This document shows, piece by piece, positions 7,646-16,526 of a stretch of DNA of 64,000 nucleotides. The stretch is from 39-52-133 sp035531075 (GTDB lineage Bacteria > Pseudomonadota > Gammaproteobacteria > Burkholderiales > Gallionellaceae). The stretch covers positions 62,001-126,000 of the forward strand of contig DATKTO010000031.1 in assembly GCA_035531075.1 (NCBI GenBank). The letters are read 5' to 3'. The translations under genes and the position numbers were made by a program. Within the stretch, counting starts at the first letter, position 1. Each line of letters begins with the position of its first letter. The notes beneath the pieces were generated by a model. It was not told the DNA's origin and did no database searches. It worked only from the letters and a program-made list of their open reading frames with translations.

Positions 7646-9411
7646 GTCTGCAAAATGATTGTATTTCTATTCCGTTTCTGGGTTTTCCGGTAATGCCCCG
7701 CGGGATGAGGGTTCGCAATGGCTGCTGAGCTGGCCATCAGTGTATCTTCGATTGGAACAGTTTCCGCTGGATCCGGGTCGAGTTCTGCTGCGTTGGTGAT
7801 GAGGGGGGCTCCCACGGCTGGGGAGGTTGCTGTGATCGCGTTGTTTGCATCAATGGGCTTATAGCCGGGATTTAACTGCGCGATGGCCTCGCTGAAATCG
7901 GGCACTAAAGCGATATCGCCGGATTGCACTATGGAGAGGAGCGTTTCACGTATGCTTTCCTTTGCAGTGATAAAGCGGATTTCTGGAAACAGTGATGCCT
8001 GCTTATCCCCGGTGATACGTGAAAGTGCGGCGGCGATATTCTCTTCCGCACACGCATGAATAAAAATATAACAATGCGCAGCATCCGAAGAAAAGAAGTC
8101 ACCATTTCGCTCTATTGTTATCTGGCTAAGAACTTCAGGTGGGGAGGCATGTTCGTGATAGTTGGCGATGATGAGCACGAGGGGGATATCCAGAATATCT
8201 CCTCTTTCGAACATGCCCAGTGACTCGTTGCAAAAGTTCACAAGGTCAACATATCCTTTGTAGCTGCTGGAGAGAATGCTGGAATGGGTCAGGTCGAAGT
8301 CTTGGCTGATCTTGCGGGTGTAGGTTTGTCCGGCAAGCATCTCCCACAAGAGTTGCAGTTGCTGCTTTGCAAGCTGTTGATGAATAATCAGATTTGCGCC
8401 GAAACGCAGCAACAGCAACTCATTCAGGTAACGCAGGGAAAAACCGGCTTCCCTGATGACGATTCTCAGCCGGTTTCCACGTTCCAGTCGCAGGTAGTGC
8501 ACGATTTTGGCTGTTTGCTGCAGATCGGAATTGCTGCCCAGCGCGATGATTATCGTGGCGCGGGCGGCATTCCTGCTGAGGTGTATCAAATCGACAAAAC
8601 TTGTAACCGGAATCCATACTCCCGTGTGATGGATGGACGCGGCGAAAGATTCAAAATCGGGGCCAAAATAGAAAACAGTGTTGTGATCATCGGTGCTGCT
8701 GTCGGCCGGATAGGCTTCGTCTGCGGTCTGGATTAACGCAGGATCCACCCTGATTAGACCGGTCGCGTCGAGTGACACCGGAAATGCTTTTGCCGCAATT
8801 GCACCATCTTGTGAATACCAGAAATCGACCAGCAATTCGATTCCGGTTTTACTTTGGTTGATCTGGACGACGCCGTTGAAGCAATTCAGAATGGACCGGG
8901 TTTTTTTTTCACCCTTGCCAAGAAAAAGGAAAAGCGAGGTGTTTTCCATTGATCTCATCCAGTCGCCGTAATCATTGGCCTGTGTCACAGCAATATTCGG
9001 GTCACTCAGGGTGAACAGTTCTTCTGCTTGGTCGAACAGGAAGAAGCTCCCTTTGGGAACACCGAAATAGTCAAATTCCTGCAAAAGGCGTTTTATGCCG
9101 TGACGAAAAATGTTGCTCGCGTATTCGCCTTGCTGGGAAAACAGAAAGAGCCTGCTTTGCGCAATGTCCTCGCCGAAATCGACGCCAGACGTTTCTGCCA
9201 TGGACAGGAATACGCGGGGTGTCATTGGTGTGACCAGCACGCATGTGTTGCCGGCAGAGAGGTTGGATTTGAGCGCCTGAATGATGATGCTCAGGTGCGC
9301 AGGCACACTGTCGAGGATGGCTGCGTAAATCGAGCCCTTGAGCAACATATTGATGGGTGTCGGAACACCCGGTATGCCAAGGGTTTTCAATTGGATGAGA
9401 GTTTGGCTCAT
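7642..9411 (-). CDS. bcsE: BcsE-like c-di-GMP-binding regulator
   Basis: The 589-residue protein reads through as BcsE, the cytoplasmic c-di-GMP receptor that boosts cellulose synthesis in enterobacteria. It has an N-terminal degenerate RecA-like NTPase half (about 20-210), a REC-like part (about 245-370) with the RIVIREAGFSLRYLNELLLLRFG segment split around 315-337 that matches BcsE, and a C-terminal degenerate GGDEF domain. In that last domain ERNGDFF places the RxGD I-site at R435-D438, the site that binds c-di-GMP in E. coli BcsE. An extra 70-residue tail is rich in Ala and Pro. What is unusual is the company: no bcsA, bcsB or bcsC lies in this window, and the gene leads a Pga-like operon. 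A GGAT Shine-Dalgarno precedes the ATG. Confidence 0.85.
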   Translation of the reverse strand: MSQTLIQLKTLGIPGVPTPINMLLKGSIYAAILDSVPAHLSIIIQALKSNLSAGNTCVLVTPMTPRVFLSMAETSGVDFGEDIAQSRLFLFSQQGEYASNIFRHGIKRLLQEFDYFGVPKGSFFLFDQAEELFTLSDPNIAVTQANDYGDWMRSMENTSLFLFLGKGEKKTRSILNCFNGVVQINQSKTGIELLVDFWYSQDGAIAAKAFPVSLDATGLIRVDPALIQTADEAYPADSSTDDHNTVFYFGPDFESFAASIHHTGVWIPVTSFVDLIHLSRNAARATIIIALGSNSDLQQTAKIVHYLRLERGNRLRIVIREAGFSLRYLNELLLLRFGANLIIHQQLAKQQLQLLWEMLAGQTYTRKISQDFDLTHSSILSSSYKGYVDLVNFCNESLGMFERGDILDIPLVLIIANYHEHASPPEVLSQITIERNGDFFSSDAAHCYIFIHACAEENIAAALSRITGDKQASLFPEIRFITAKESIRETLLSIVQSGDIALVPDFSEAIAQLNPGYKPIDANNAITATSPAVGAPLITNAAELDPDPAETVPIEDTLMASSAAIANPHPAGHYRKTQKRNRNTIILQT

Positions 9412-9446
9412 GACATATCCGTTTTTTTAAATTGAGGAAAATGGCG

Positions 9447-9794
9447 TCAGGCGGCAGCGTACTTAAACTTATTCGCATGACGGGCGCGCAATTCGACGGC
9501 AAGCTCAGCCACGGGCAGCAGTTCTTCGGCCACCGCCGAAAAACCGCGCCTGACCATGCAATGTTCGCGTTTCAGAGGGCGCAGCATCCGTGGAGAATAG
9601 ACAGCGGGTGCGGCTGGAACCTGCGCAAACGGGTGGGCAATATTAGGCACACTATTCATCTCGATACCCTGTGTGAAAAAATCGCGCGCTTGCCCTGCGC
9701 TGCTTGCTGTCTTGCCTGATCGTTGATCCGAAATGTCACTAAAATACTCTTTTATATCAATTGCATGATATATATATGGTGTTGAGTTTGGCAT
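9447..9794 (-). CDS. Hypothetical protein upstream of the bcsE-like gene
   Basis: The frame ends 35 bases before bcsE and runs in the same direction, so it may be the first gene of the operon. From Met at 9794 it would encode 115 residues; a better Shine-Dalgarno (AGGGT, about 7 bases upstream) precedes a Met at 9659, giving 70 residues. The C-terminal part is basic and helical (RMLRPLKREHCMVRRGFSAVAEELLPVAELAVELRARH, split here by domain only). It might be a small partner such as BcsR or BcsP are for cellulose synthase, but no family was recognised. Confidence 0.45.
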   Translation of the reverse strand: MPNSTPYIYHAIDIKEYFSDISDQRSGKTASSAGQARDFFTQGIEMNSVPNIAHPFAQVPAAPAVYSPRMLRPLKREHCMVRRGFSAVAEELLPVAELAVELRARHANKFKYAAA

Positions 9795-10007
9795 GGGAAA
9801 AATGACTGCACTGGATTTGGCAATGAGGCAAAGAATAGACACTTTCCTCTCCAAGATAAATAAGCATAATCCTGTAGAGGGTATTACCTGATCTTTAAAC
9901 GACAGCTTGTTGCCACAGAATTTTGGATGATGTTGCACTGCCCTGCCACGCAGGTCAGGCGTAGCGGCGCCTCTGCGCGCGAGTCTGCAAATCAGCTGGC
10001 GAAGATT

Positions 10008-10823
10008 TTATTTCTGGCAATTAGGGCAATAAAAAGTCGAGCGCTGCCCCTGCACGATCTGTTTGATGGGCGTGCCGCATACCCGGCAAGGGTCACCGGT
10101 GCGGCCATACACTGCATAGCTTTGCTGGAAATAGCCGGGCTTGCCGTCGCTGTCGGTAAAGTCGCGCAGGGTGCTGCCGCCCTGCGCGATGGAGGCGCTG
10201 AGGGTGGCCCGTATGGTTTGCACCAGTCTTGCGCAGCGCGGCAGGCTGAGTTTGCTGGCGGCGAGTTGCGGGCGGATGCCGGCGTGGAACAGCGATTCGC
10301 TGGCGTAGATATTGCCGACGCCCACCACCGTGTGGCTGTCCATGATCACCTGCTTGATTGCCGCACTGCGCTTGCGGGTGGCGCGGTAAAGATAGGCTGC
10401 ATTGAAGTCTTCCTGTAGCGGCTCCGGGCCGAGGCTCGCCAGCAACGGGTGCCGTGCAATATCGCCCTCATGCCACAGCACTGCGCCAAAACGGCGCGGG
10501 TCGCGCAGCCGCATCAGCGTGCCGTTTGCCAGCTGCAGATCAAAGTGGTCGTGCTTCTCCGGGAGCGTAAGCGCGGGCAGGATGCGCAAACTGCCTGACA
10601 TGCCGAGGTGCAGGATCAGCGTGCCGCTATCGCATTCAAGCAGCAGATATTTTGCTCGGCGATATAGCCTGCGTATGGTTTGATTGCGCAAGATGCCCGG
10701 CAGATTAGCGGGGATGGGCCAGCGCAAATGCGGGTTGCGGATGGTGACTTTCGCAATGCGCTGGCTGGTCAGATGGGGCGACAGACCGCGCAGGGTGGTC
10801 TCGACTTCGGGTAATTCCGGCAT
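10008..10823 (-). CDS. mutM: Formamidopyrimidine-DNA glycosylase (Fpg/MutM)
   Basis: Fpg excises 8-oxoguanine and formamidopyrimidines from DNA and nicks the abasic site. The 271-residue protein begins MPELPEVET, with the catalytic Pro2 and Glu3 after Met removal, has the LGMSG segment with its conserved loop, and ends in the C4 zinc finger CRVC...CPNC that grips DNA. Length is normal for the family. It stands alone on the minus strand, about 0.6 kb upstream of the exopolysaccharide operon promoter region, and about 100 bases from the ABC exporter genes. Confidence 0.97.
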   Translation of the reverse strand: MPELPEVETTLRGLSPHLTSQRIAKVTIRNPHLRWPIPANLPGILRNQTIRRLYRRAKYLLLECDSGTLILHLGMSGSLRILPALTLPEKHDHFDLQLANGTLMRLRDPRRFGAVLWHEGDIARHPLLASLGPEPLQEDFNAAYLYRATRKRSAAIKQVIMDSHTVVGVGNIYASESLFHAGIRPQLAASKLSLPRCARLVQTIRATLSASIAQGGSTLRDFTDSDGKPGYFQQSYAVYGRTGDPCRVCGTPIKQIVQGQRSTFYCPNCQK

Positions 10824-10928
10824 TTTGCAACTACTTGTTTATGTTTAATATTCTGTTATTTGCGGGATGGGTGCAAGGGCGAAATCCCCGCACTGTCGTG
10901 TGCAGCTTGTGCGCGCTACGCTGCATGC

Positions 10929-12305
10929 TCAGCTTCTTCTGCGCCACCACAATACACCGCCCACGATCGCCAGTAGCAGCGGCAGCGCGATTACAAAGCC
11001 GATGCTGATTGCGCCGAGTTGTGTTTTGCTCAGGGTGACAGAGTTGTCCAGGGTTGCGCGCGGCTGGGTGGTGATGAGATGTTCTTCGTGGGCCAGCCAG
11101 TTCACCATGTTGACGCCGAGGTCGAGATTGCCGCCGTTGCCCGAATAGGCGTTGGCGAGGAAGGAGCCGCTGCCGACCACCACAATGCGTTGCTCGCGTG
11201 CGTTCGCGCTGCGTTCCAGTGCAATGGCCAGGCTGAACGGTCCGGGGATGTCGCGATTCTTGTCAAAGCGCGGCTTTTTGGGGATGGGGTCGCGGCTCAC
11301 CCAGCCGTTACCGGCAGCTTCCACCAGGGTGCGGCGTTGCCACTGGGTATTGGTGGTTTCTTCGCTATCCGCATGTTCGTTGCTGTCTTCCCTCCCCAGG
11401 GCGCGGGCATAGGGAAAGGCGGTGATCAGGTTGAAATTGCGGGTAATGGGATGAGGCGGATAACTGGCGCCCAGTGTCCAGTTGTCAGGCGCATTCATTT
11501 TTTGCGCGTCGGGATCGGTAATGATACCCGGGGTGAGCAGTATGCCCAGCTTGGCAGCCAGCCGCTCAAGGCCGCGCAGCGGCTCGGCATCCAGCAGCCA
11601 AAGCAGGTTGCCGCCGTTATCGATATAGCGCAATATTTTGTCAACTTCGCCCGGCAGCAGCCTGATCTGTGGCTGGGTGATGACCAGCACGCTGCCGTTG
11701 TCCGGCACATCCTGCGCCAATGCCAGATTCAGACTGGAGAGCTGGAAGCCATTCTGTTTCAATTTCCTGCCGAAGTCACCGAGGTCATGGTTGGCTGCGC
11801 CATCCAGTTTGCGTTCGCCGTGCCCATCCAGATACATCAATTCTTGATTTTTGGTGTGCGCCAGCCGCAGCAATGCGCTGGTGAGCGACTGCTCGTTCAG
11901 CAAGGTCAGGTGCTCGCTGCGTCCGCCATATTCCACCACCATCTCGCGGCTGGCGCGAATCTCCGCTTTGCGCATGGCCTCGGCATCTTTTACAGGGTCG
12001 ACGAAGGTCAGCGTGATGTCCACTTTGTAGCGCTGATACAGCCCGACAAAGTCGCGCACCAGTTGCTCTATATCGCCCAGTTCGGCATCTTTGCTGTTGG
12101 CATACATGGTGATGTTGACCGCGCCATGTAGCTGTTGCAGGGTGTCAACGCTGCCGGGCGCCAGGCTGTTGCTGGCATTCTGGGTTGCATCCCAGTGCAG
12201 CGGATGCAAGGCGATGAGCTGATATAGCGCTATGGCTGCGCCCAGCAACAGCAGGCTGAAGGCTATGTTTTTAAGCTGCAGGGAATAAGGGAGGAGTCGT
12301 TTCAT
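10929..12305 (-). CDS. GldG-like ABC-transporter auxiliary protein
   Basis: The 458 residues match the GldG family (ABC-type uncharacterised transport system auxiliary component). There is one helix near the N-terminus (about 13-32), a large periplasmic domain with a GATase-like fold (NKILRYIDNGGNLLWLLDAEPL region), and a C-terminal helix followed by WWRRRS. It is the last gene of a three-gene unit (ATPase, permease, this protein), the same order as gldA-gldF-gldG in Bacteroidetes. In proteobacteria such units are not linked to gliding and their substrate is unknown. Confidence 0.82.
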   Translation of the reverse strand: MKRLLPYSLQLKNIAFSLLLLGAAIALYQLIALHPLHWDATQNASNSLAPGSVDTLQQLHGAVNITMYANSKDAELGDIEQLVRDFVGLYQRYKVDITLTFVDPVKDAEAMRKAEIRASREMVVEYGGRSEHLTLLNEQSLTSALLRLAHTKNQELMYLDGHGERKLDGAANHDLGDFGRKLKQNGFQLSSLNLALAQDVPDNGSVLVITQPQIRLLPGEVDKILRYIDNGGNLLWLLDAEPLRGLERLAAKLGILLTPGIITDPDAQKMNAPDNWTLGASYPPHPITRNFNLITAFPYARALGREDSNEHADSEETTNTQWQRRTLVEAAGNGWVSRDPIPKKPRFDKNRDIPGPFSLAIALERSANAREQRIVVVGSGSFLANAYSGNGGNLDLGVNMVNWLAHEEHLITTQPRATLDNSVTLSKTQLGAISIGFVIALPLLLAIVGGVLWWRRRS

Positions 12306-12318
12306 TATTGGTGGGTTG

Positions 12319-13098
12319 CTAACCGTAAACGCGGCTGTTATGCAGACGACGAATTGCCAGCAGCAGACAGGCGGCGGTGAAAAGTAAAAAATATGCGAAA
12401 TCCTGGCTCAGCAGCAGGCCGGCGTTGAAGCTCTGGAAATGCAGGGTGGGAGAGAGCGCTTTCAATGTCATGCTCGTGCTTGAGCCGGCAGCGTCGATCA
12501 GCCACAGCCCGAACAGCGCGGCCAGTGTGCTGGTCGCCGCCACAATGGGCTGAGTGGTCAGCGTGGAGAAATACAGGCCCAGCGCGATATAAGAGGCGCT
12601 TAGCAGGAGCAGGCCAAGGGCATTGGTGACGAGCAGACCAAAATCGAGAGGGGTGCCGAGTGCCAGCGTCAGCAGCATGATCACGCTGGCAACAATGATC
12701 AGCGACATGAACAGAAACAGGCCAAGAAATTTCCCCAGTATGATTTCGCGGCTGGCAACCGGGGCTGCCATCAGCAGCACCAGAGTCTGGTTGCGCCGTT
12801 CTTCGGCGATCAGCCTCATGGTGAAAACAGGCACCAGCATCAGCAGAATAAACGCGACCGTGCCCAGCACCGGAGAGGCGACGGACTGGGTCGCACCGGG
12901 CGCGTTGAGGAGCTGTGCAAACTGGGTCTGCACTTGCAGGAAGGCATCCAGGCGCGCGAGAAAGAACCAGGCGAAAATAAACTGCAGCGCACCCAGGATA
13001 ATCCAGGTCGAGGGTGTGGCAAACAGACTGCGGAACTCCTTGCGGGCGATCGTGAGTATCATGGCGTCAGGTCTTTTCATGTTTGCTGAACTGTTCAT
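12319..13098 (-). CDS. ABC-2 type permease (GldF-like)
   Basis: This 259-residue integral membrane protein has about six helices and opens with the MILTIARKEFRSLFATP motif typical of ABC-2 permeases, so the true start may be the Met at 13062 rather than 13098. The longer frame overlaps the ATPase gene by 32 bases; the shorter one leaves a 4-base gap. It lies 13 bases upstream of the GldG-like gene and forms the membrane channel of the exporter. Confidence 0.87.
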   Translation of the reverse strand: MNSSANMKRPDAMILTIARKEFRSLFATPSTWIILGALQFIFAWFFLARLDAFLQVQTQFAQLLNAPGATQSVASPVLGTVAFILLMLVPVFTMRLIAEERRNQTLVLLMAAPVASREIILGKFLGLFLFMSLIIVASVIMLLTLALGTPLDFGLLVTNALGLLLLSASYIALGLYFSTLTTQPIVAATSTLAALFGLWLIDAAGSSTSMTLKALSPTLHFQSFNAGLLLSQDFAYFLLFTAACLLLAIRRLHNSRVYG

Positions 13099-14017
13099 TT
13101 TGGGTGATATTCACGAACGCGTCTTCCAGGTTGCCATATAAGGGGGTGAGCTGCTGTGCCTGCCAGCCTTGCTGCGCGGAGAGAGTGAGCAGTGCCTCCG
13201 CGGTATTTGCTTCTGTCGCGTGCAGAATCTTGAAGCGGGTTGCGGATAGCGCACGCACATTGATGACACCCGGCACCGCGCTCAGCACGGCCAAGTCGGG
13301 CGGTGCCAGCAGCGTCACGACGAAACCGGCCTGGTGTCCCAGAGCCTGCATGCGCACGCTGGTATCTCCGTAAATAAACTGTCCGCGCTGCATGATTTCG
13401 ACGCGGTCGCAAATGTTTTCTACTTCGCTCAGCAGATGGGTGGATAAAATGACGCTATGGGCATTGCCGAGTTCGCGTATCAGCGTGCGGATGTCGCGTA
13501 TCTGTGCCGGATCGAGGCCAACGGTGGGCTCATCCAGTATCACGACTTCGGGCTGGTGAATAATGGCCTGCGCGATGCCGACGCGTTGCTGGTAACCCTT
13601 GGACAGGGTGCCGATAATTTTGCGCCCGGCATCCTGCAGTCCGCAGCGGTCTTTGGCAACAGACAGGGACTCGGCAATTTTGGCGCGCGGCATGCGATGC
13701 AGTCTGGCAGCGTAGATCAGATAATCATCCACGCGCATATCGCGGTACAGCGGCGGAGTTTCCGGCAGATAACCGATGCAGGCCTTGGCACGCGCGGGTT
13801 CGAGCGCCAGGTCTATGCCGCATATTTCAATCTGTCCGGAGTGGGGGATGAGTACTCCGGCAAGCAATTGCATGGTGGTGCTTTTGCCAGCGCCGTTGTG
13901 CCCAAGCAGGCCGAGCACTTCGCCCTGCCTGAGTTGCAGTGAAATATTGCGTATGACCTCGCGACTGCCGAGGCGGCGGGTCAAATTTTGTGCATTCAGG
14001 GTAATCTGTGCGCTCAT
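13067..14017 (-). CDS. ABC transporter ATP-binding protein (GldA-like)
   Basis: The 316-residue ATPase contains Walker A GHNGAGKST (39-47), signature LSKGYQQR (138-145), Walker B VVILDEP (158-164) and the H-loop STHLL. The C-terminal 90 residues form the extra domain seen in ABC-2 drug or lipid exporters. It is the first gene of the minus-strand exporter unit and energises the GldF-like permease. The substrate cannot be read from the sequence. Confidence 0.92.
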   Translation of the reverse strand: MSAQITLNAQNLTRRLGSREVIRNISLQLRQGEVLGLLGHNGAGKSTTMQLLAGVLIPHSGQIEICGIDLALEPARAKACIGYLPETPPLYRDMRVDDYLIYAARLHRMPRAKIAESLSVAKDRCGLQDAGRKIIGTLSKGYQQRVGIAQAIIHQPEVVILDEPTVGLDPAQIRDIRTLIRELGNAHSVILSTHLLSEVENICDRVEIMQRGQFIYGDTSVRMQALGHQAGFVVTLLAPPDLAVLSAVPGVINVRALSATRFKILHATEANTAEALLTLSAQQGWQAQQLTPLYGNLEDAFVNITQNEQFSKHEKT

Positions 14018-14184
14018 TCTTTATGTGATAGGGTTGTGGCTAGACGTGAATATAACCTAATATGAGCGTCCGTAAAAATTCAATGCTGTTTACAGGGAAC
14101 TATCGCTTTAAATCGTCGCACTAAAAGTACTGAATTACAATGATCAATGATCTTTAATCAATTAACACCTGTACACCCCAGATA

Positions 14185-15966
14185 ATGAAAATCAAATTTA
14201 GCGCGCCATCACATCATTTGACACGGGTTCTGCCTTTGACACTGCTTGTGCTGATGGCAGCATGCACCCATGCGCCCATGCGTGGCTCGGAAGATCGCGC
14301 AGCAGAGCGGCATGCACTGGAAATGGCCGCCCTGCCGCCCGCCATGTCTGAAGCAGAGAAGGAGCAGGCATACCCGAAGATAGGGTTGAGCAGCCAAATG
14401 CTCTACACCTTTCTGCTGGCTGATATTGCTGCTCAACGCGGTCAGACTGAGCTGGCTGCACAGGCATATCTGGAGCTGGCAAAAGCCACGCGGGATTTGC
14501 GCGTGGCACGCCGGGCCTCGCAACTTGCCTATGAATCGCGCCAGATGGAGCTCACGCTGGAAGCATTCAAGCTGTGGCATGAGCTGGAACCCAAAGCCGT
14601 GATGCCCAAGCAAATGCTGGCAACGGTGCTGGTGAGCGGCGGCAAGCTGGAAGAGGCGCGGCCGTATCTGGTGGAGCTGCTGGCAGCTGATCCCGGCAAT
14701 GCAGGGCGCAACTTTATCCAGGTATATCCGCTGTTTGGTCGCTATGCTGACAAGGTTGCCGTCTACAAGATGCTGCGGGAGCTGGCGCAGCCGTATCCGC
14801 GCGTTGCCGAAATGCACTGGGTGCTGGCACAGGCCGCCGAAGCTGCGGCCCAGCATGAAGAGGCATTGAGCGAAGTACGGCAGTCGCGTGCCTTGCGTCC
14901 GGAATGGGAATTGTCAGTGCTGCTGGAGGCGCAGCTGCTGCAAACAAAAGCCCCCGCCGCCGCGCTGGCGTCAACAAAACAATTCCTCGACGATTATCCG
15001 GAGGCCCATGAGGTGCGCTTGTATTATGCGCGTTCCTTGCTGGAGCAGAAACAGTATCAGGAATCACGGAATCAGTTCCAGCAGTTGCTTAAAGTGAAAC
15101 CGGATAATGCCGAATTGGCTTTTGCAATTGCGCTGCTCTCGATACAGATGGGCGAACTGGACCGCGCCGAGAAGGAATTAATGCAGACCCTGAGCGTGGG
15201 AAAAAAGGACAGTGCAACGGTGCATTACTACCTGGGGCAACTGTATGAGGCAAAGAAGAATGAAACTGTAGCAGTGCAGGAATATCAGCAGGTGAAAGGG
15301 GGCGAGTATGAGTTCCCGTCACGCATGCGTATCGCCTATCTGCTGTTCAAGGCCAACAGGGTGAATGACGCGCGCGAGGTGTTGCACCAGACGGCGGCCA
15401 GGAACAACCAGCAGCTTGTGCAGCTGATCTTGACCGAAGGCCAAATTCTGCGCGACGCGAAGCAATATGACGAAGCATTCAAGGTATTGAGCAAGGGACT
15501 TGAAAAGCTGCCCGATAATCCGGAGCTCTTGTACGAGGCTGCGATGGTGGCTGACAAGCAGGGAAAAGCCGCTACTTTTGAGCAGATGCTGCGCAAGCTG
15601 ATCAAGCTCGAACCCGACCACGCCCATGCCTACAATGCGCTGGGCTATTCCCTGCTTGAACGCAAAGAGCGCCTGTCAGAGGCGATGCAGCTGGTGGAGA
15701 AAGCCTACCAGCTGGCGCCGGATGACGCGGCGATTATGGATAGCCTGGGCTGGGGATATTATCTGTCTGGCAACCTGACCAAGGGCGTGGAGTTTATGCG
15801 TCGCGCCTATGCCAGCTACCCGGACCCTGAAGTCGCCGCTCATCTGGGCGAGGTGCTGTGGCAGCAGGGTGCGCGCGAAGAGGCCAAAAACATCTGGCAG
15901 GAAAACCTGAAGAAAAATCCCGATAGCGCGGCGTTAAAAGCCGTCATTAAAAAGTTTATCCCTTGA
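14185..15966 (+). CDS. TPR-repeat lipoprotein
   Basis: The 593-residue protein starts with a lipoprotein signal (LVLMAAC, lipidated Cys27) and is otherwise almost entirely tetratricopeptide repeats, for instance AHAYNALGYSLLERKERLSEAMQLVEKAYQLAPDD split over two helices. It is likely anchored to the outer membrane as a protein-interaction scaffold. Its stop overlaps the lolB start by four bases (ATGA), and the pairing of a TPR lipoprotein with lolB-ispE is common in betaproteobacteria, which hints at a role in lipoprotein or envelope assembly. The precise function is unknown. Confidence 0.88.
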   Translation: MKIKFSAPSHHLTRVLPLTLLVLMAACTHAPMRGSEDRAAERHALEMAALPPAMSEAEKEQAYPKIGLSSQMLYTFLLADIAAQRGQTELAAQAYLELAKATRDLRVARRASQLAYESRQMELTLEAFKLWHELEPKAVMPKQMLATVLVSGGKLEEARPYLVELLAADPGNAGRNFIQVYPLFGRYADKVAVYKMLRELAQPYPRVAEMHWVLAQAAEAAAQHEEALSEVRQSRALRPEWELSVLLEAQLLQTKAPAAALASTKQFLDDYPEAHEVRLYYARSLLEQKQYQESRNQFQQLLKVKPDNAELAFAIALLSIQMGELDRAEKELMQTLSVGKKDSATVHYYLGQLYEAKKNETVAVQEYQQVKGGEYEFPSRMRIAYLLFKANRVNDAREVLHQTAARNNQQLVQLILTEGQILRDAKQYDEAFKVLSKGLEKLPDNPELLYEAAMVADKQGKAATFEQMLRKLIKLEPDHAHAYNALGYSLLERKERLSEAMQLVEKAYQLAPDDAAIMDSLGWGYYLSGNLTKGVEFMRRAYASYPDPEVAAHLGEVLWQQGAREEAKNIWQENLKKNPDSAALKAVIKKFIP

Positions 15967-16526
15967 TGTTTCGTTTTGTTAGCCTGGCTTTGCTGCTGTC
16001 GCTGGTTGCCTGCGCCACAACGCCACGCACTGTGGTGTCACAGCGCCCGGCGCAGCCTGAGTTGGCGTCTTATGCATTTAGCGGGCGGGTGGCTACGCGG
16101 CACAATGGCGAACGCACTTCCGCGAGTGTGCGCTGGACGCATCGCGGCATGGAAGACGAGATTTTGTTGCTGGCCCCCTTGGGCCAGACGATGGCGCGCA
16201 TCTTCAGCGATGCGCAGGGCGTGTTGCTGGAAGCGTCGGGAAAAAAGTACTTCGAACAGGATGCCGAGACGCTGACCGAGCGCGTCCTCGGCTGGCATCT
16301 GCCACTGTCCGGCATGCGTTACTGGGTGCTGGCCCTGCCTGCGGCCGGAACTGAGGCGATCATCGAACGATCTGAAAATGGGCAGGTATCAATGCTGCGG
16401 CAGGACGGCTGGGAAATACATTACACGCGTTACGCCGCGGAAACGGCAGACAGCCTGCCGTTGCGGCTGACCATGCAGCGCGACGGTATGGAAATGCAAT
16501 TGTTGATAGACGAATGGGAAATTTGA
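15963..16526 (+). CDS. lolB: Outer-membrane lipoprotein receptor LolB
   Basis: LolB accepts lipoproteins from the periplasmic carrier LolA and inserts them in the outer membrane, and is itself a lipoprotein. Here the lipobox is LLSLVAC with Cys17, followed by a beta-rich domain of normal size (187 residues) containing FSGRVATRHNGERTSASVRW and GWHLPLSGMRYWVLALP, both typical of LolB. The gene overlaps the TPR gene before it and ispE after it (13 bases), showing a tight operon. Confidence 0.93.
   Translation: MMFRFVSLALLLSLVACATTPRTVVSQRPAQPELASYAFSGRVATRHNGERTSASVRWTHRGMEDEILLLAPLGQTMARIFSDAQGVLLEASGKKYFEQDAETLTERVLGWHLPLSGMRYWVLALPAAGTEAIIERSENGQVSMLRQDGWEIHYTRYAAETADSLPLRLTMQRDGMEMQLLIDEWEI

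Noticed and set aside
11019..12131. 370-residue plus-strand frame opposite the GldG-like gene
   Set aside because: Shadow of a real gene whose family motifs are on the minus strand; the translation has no recognisable features.
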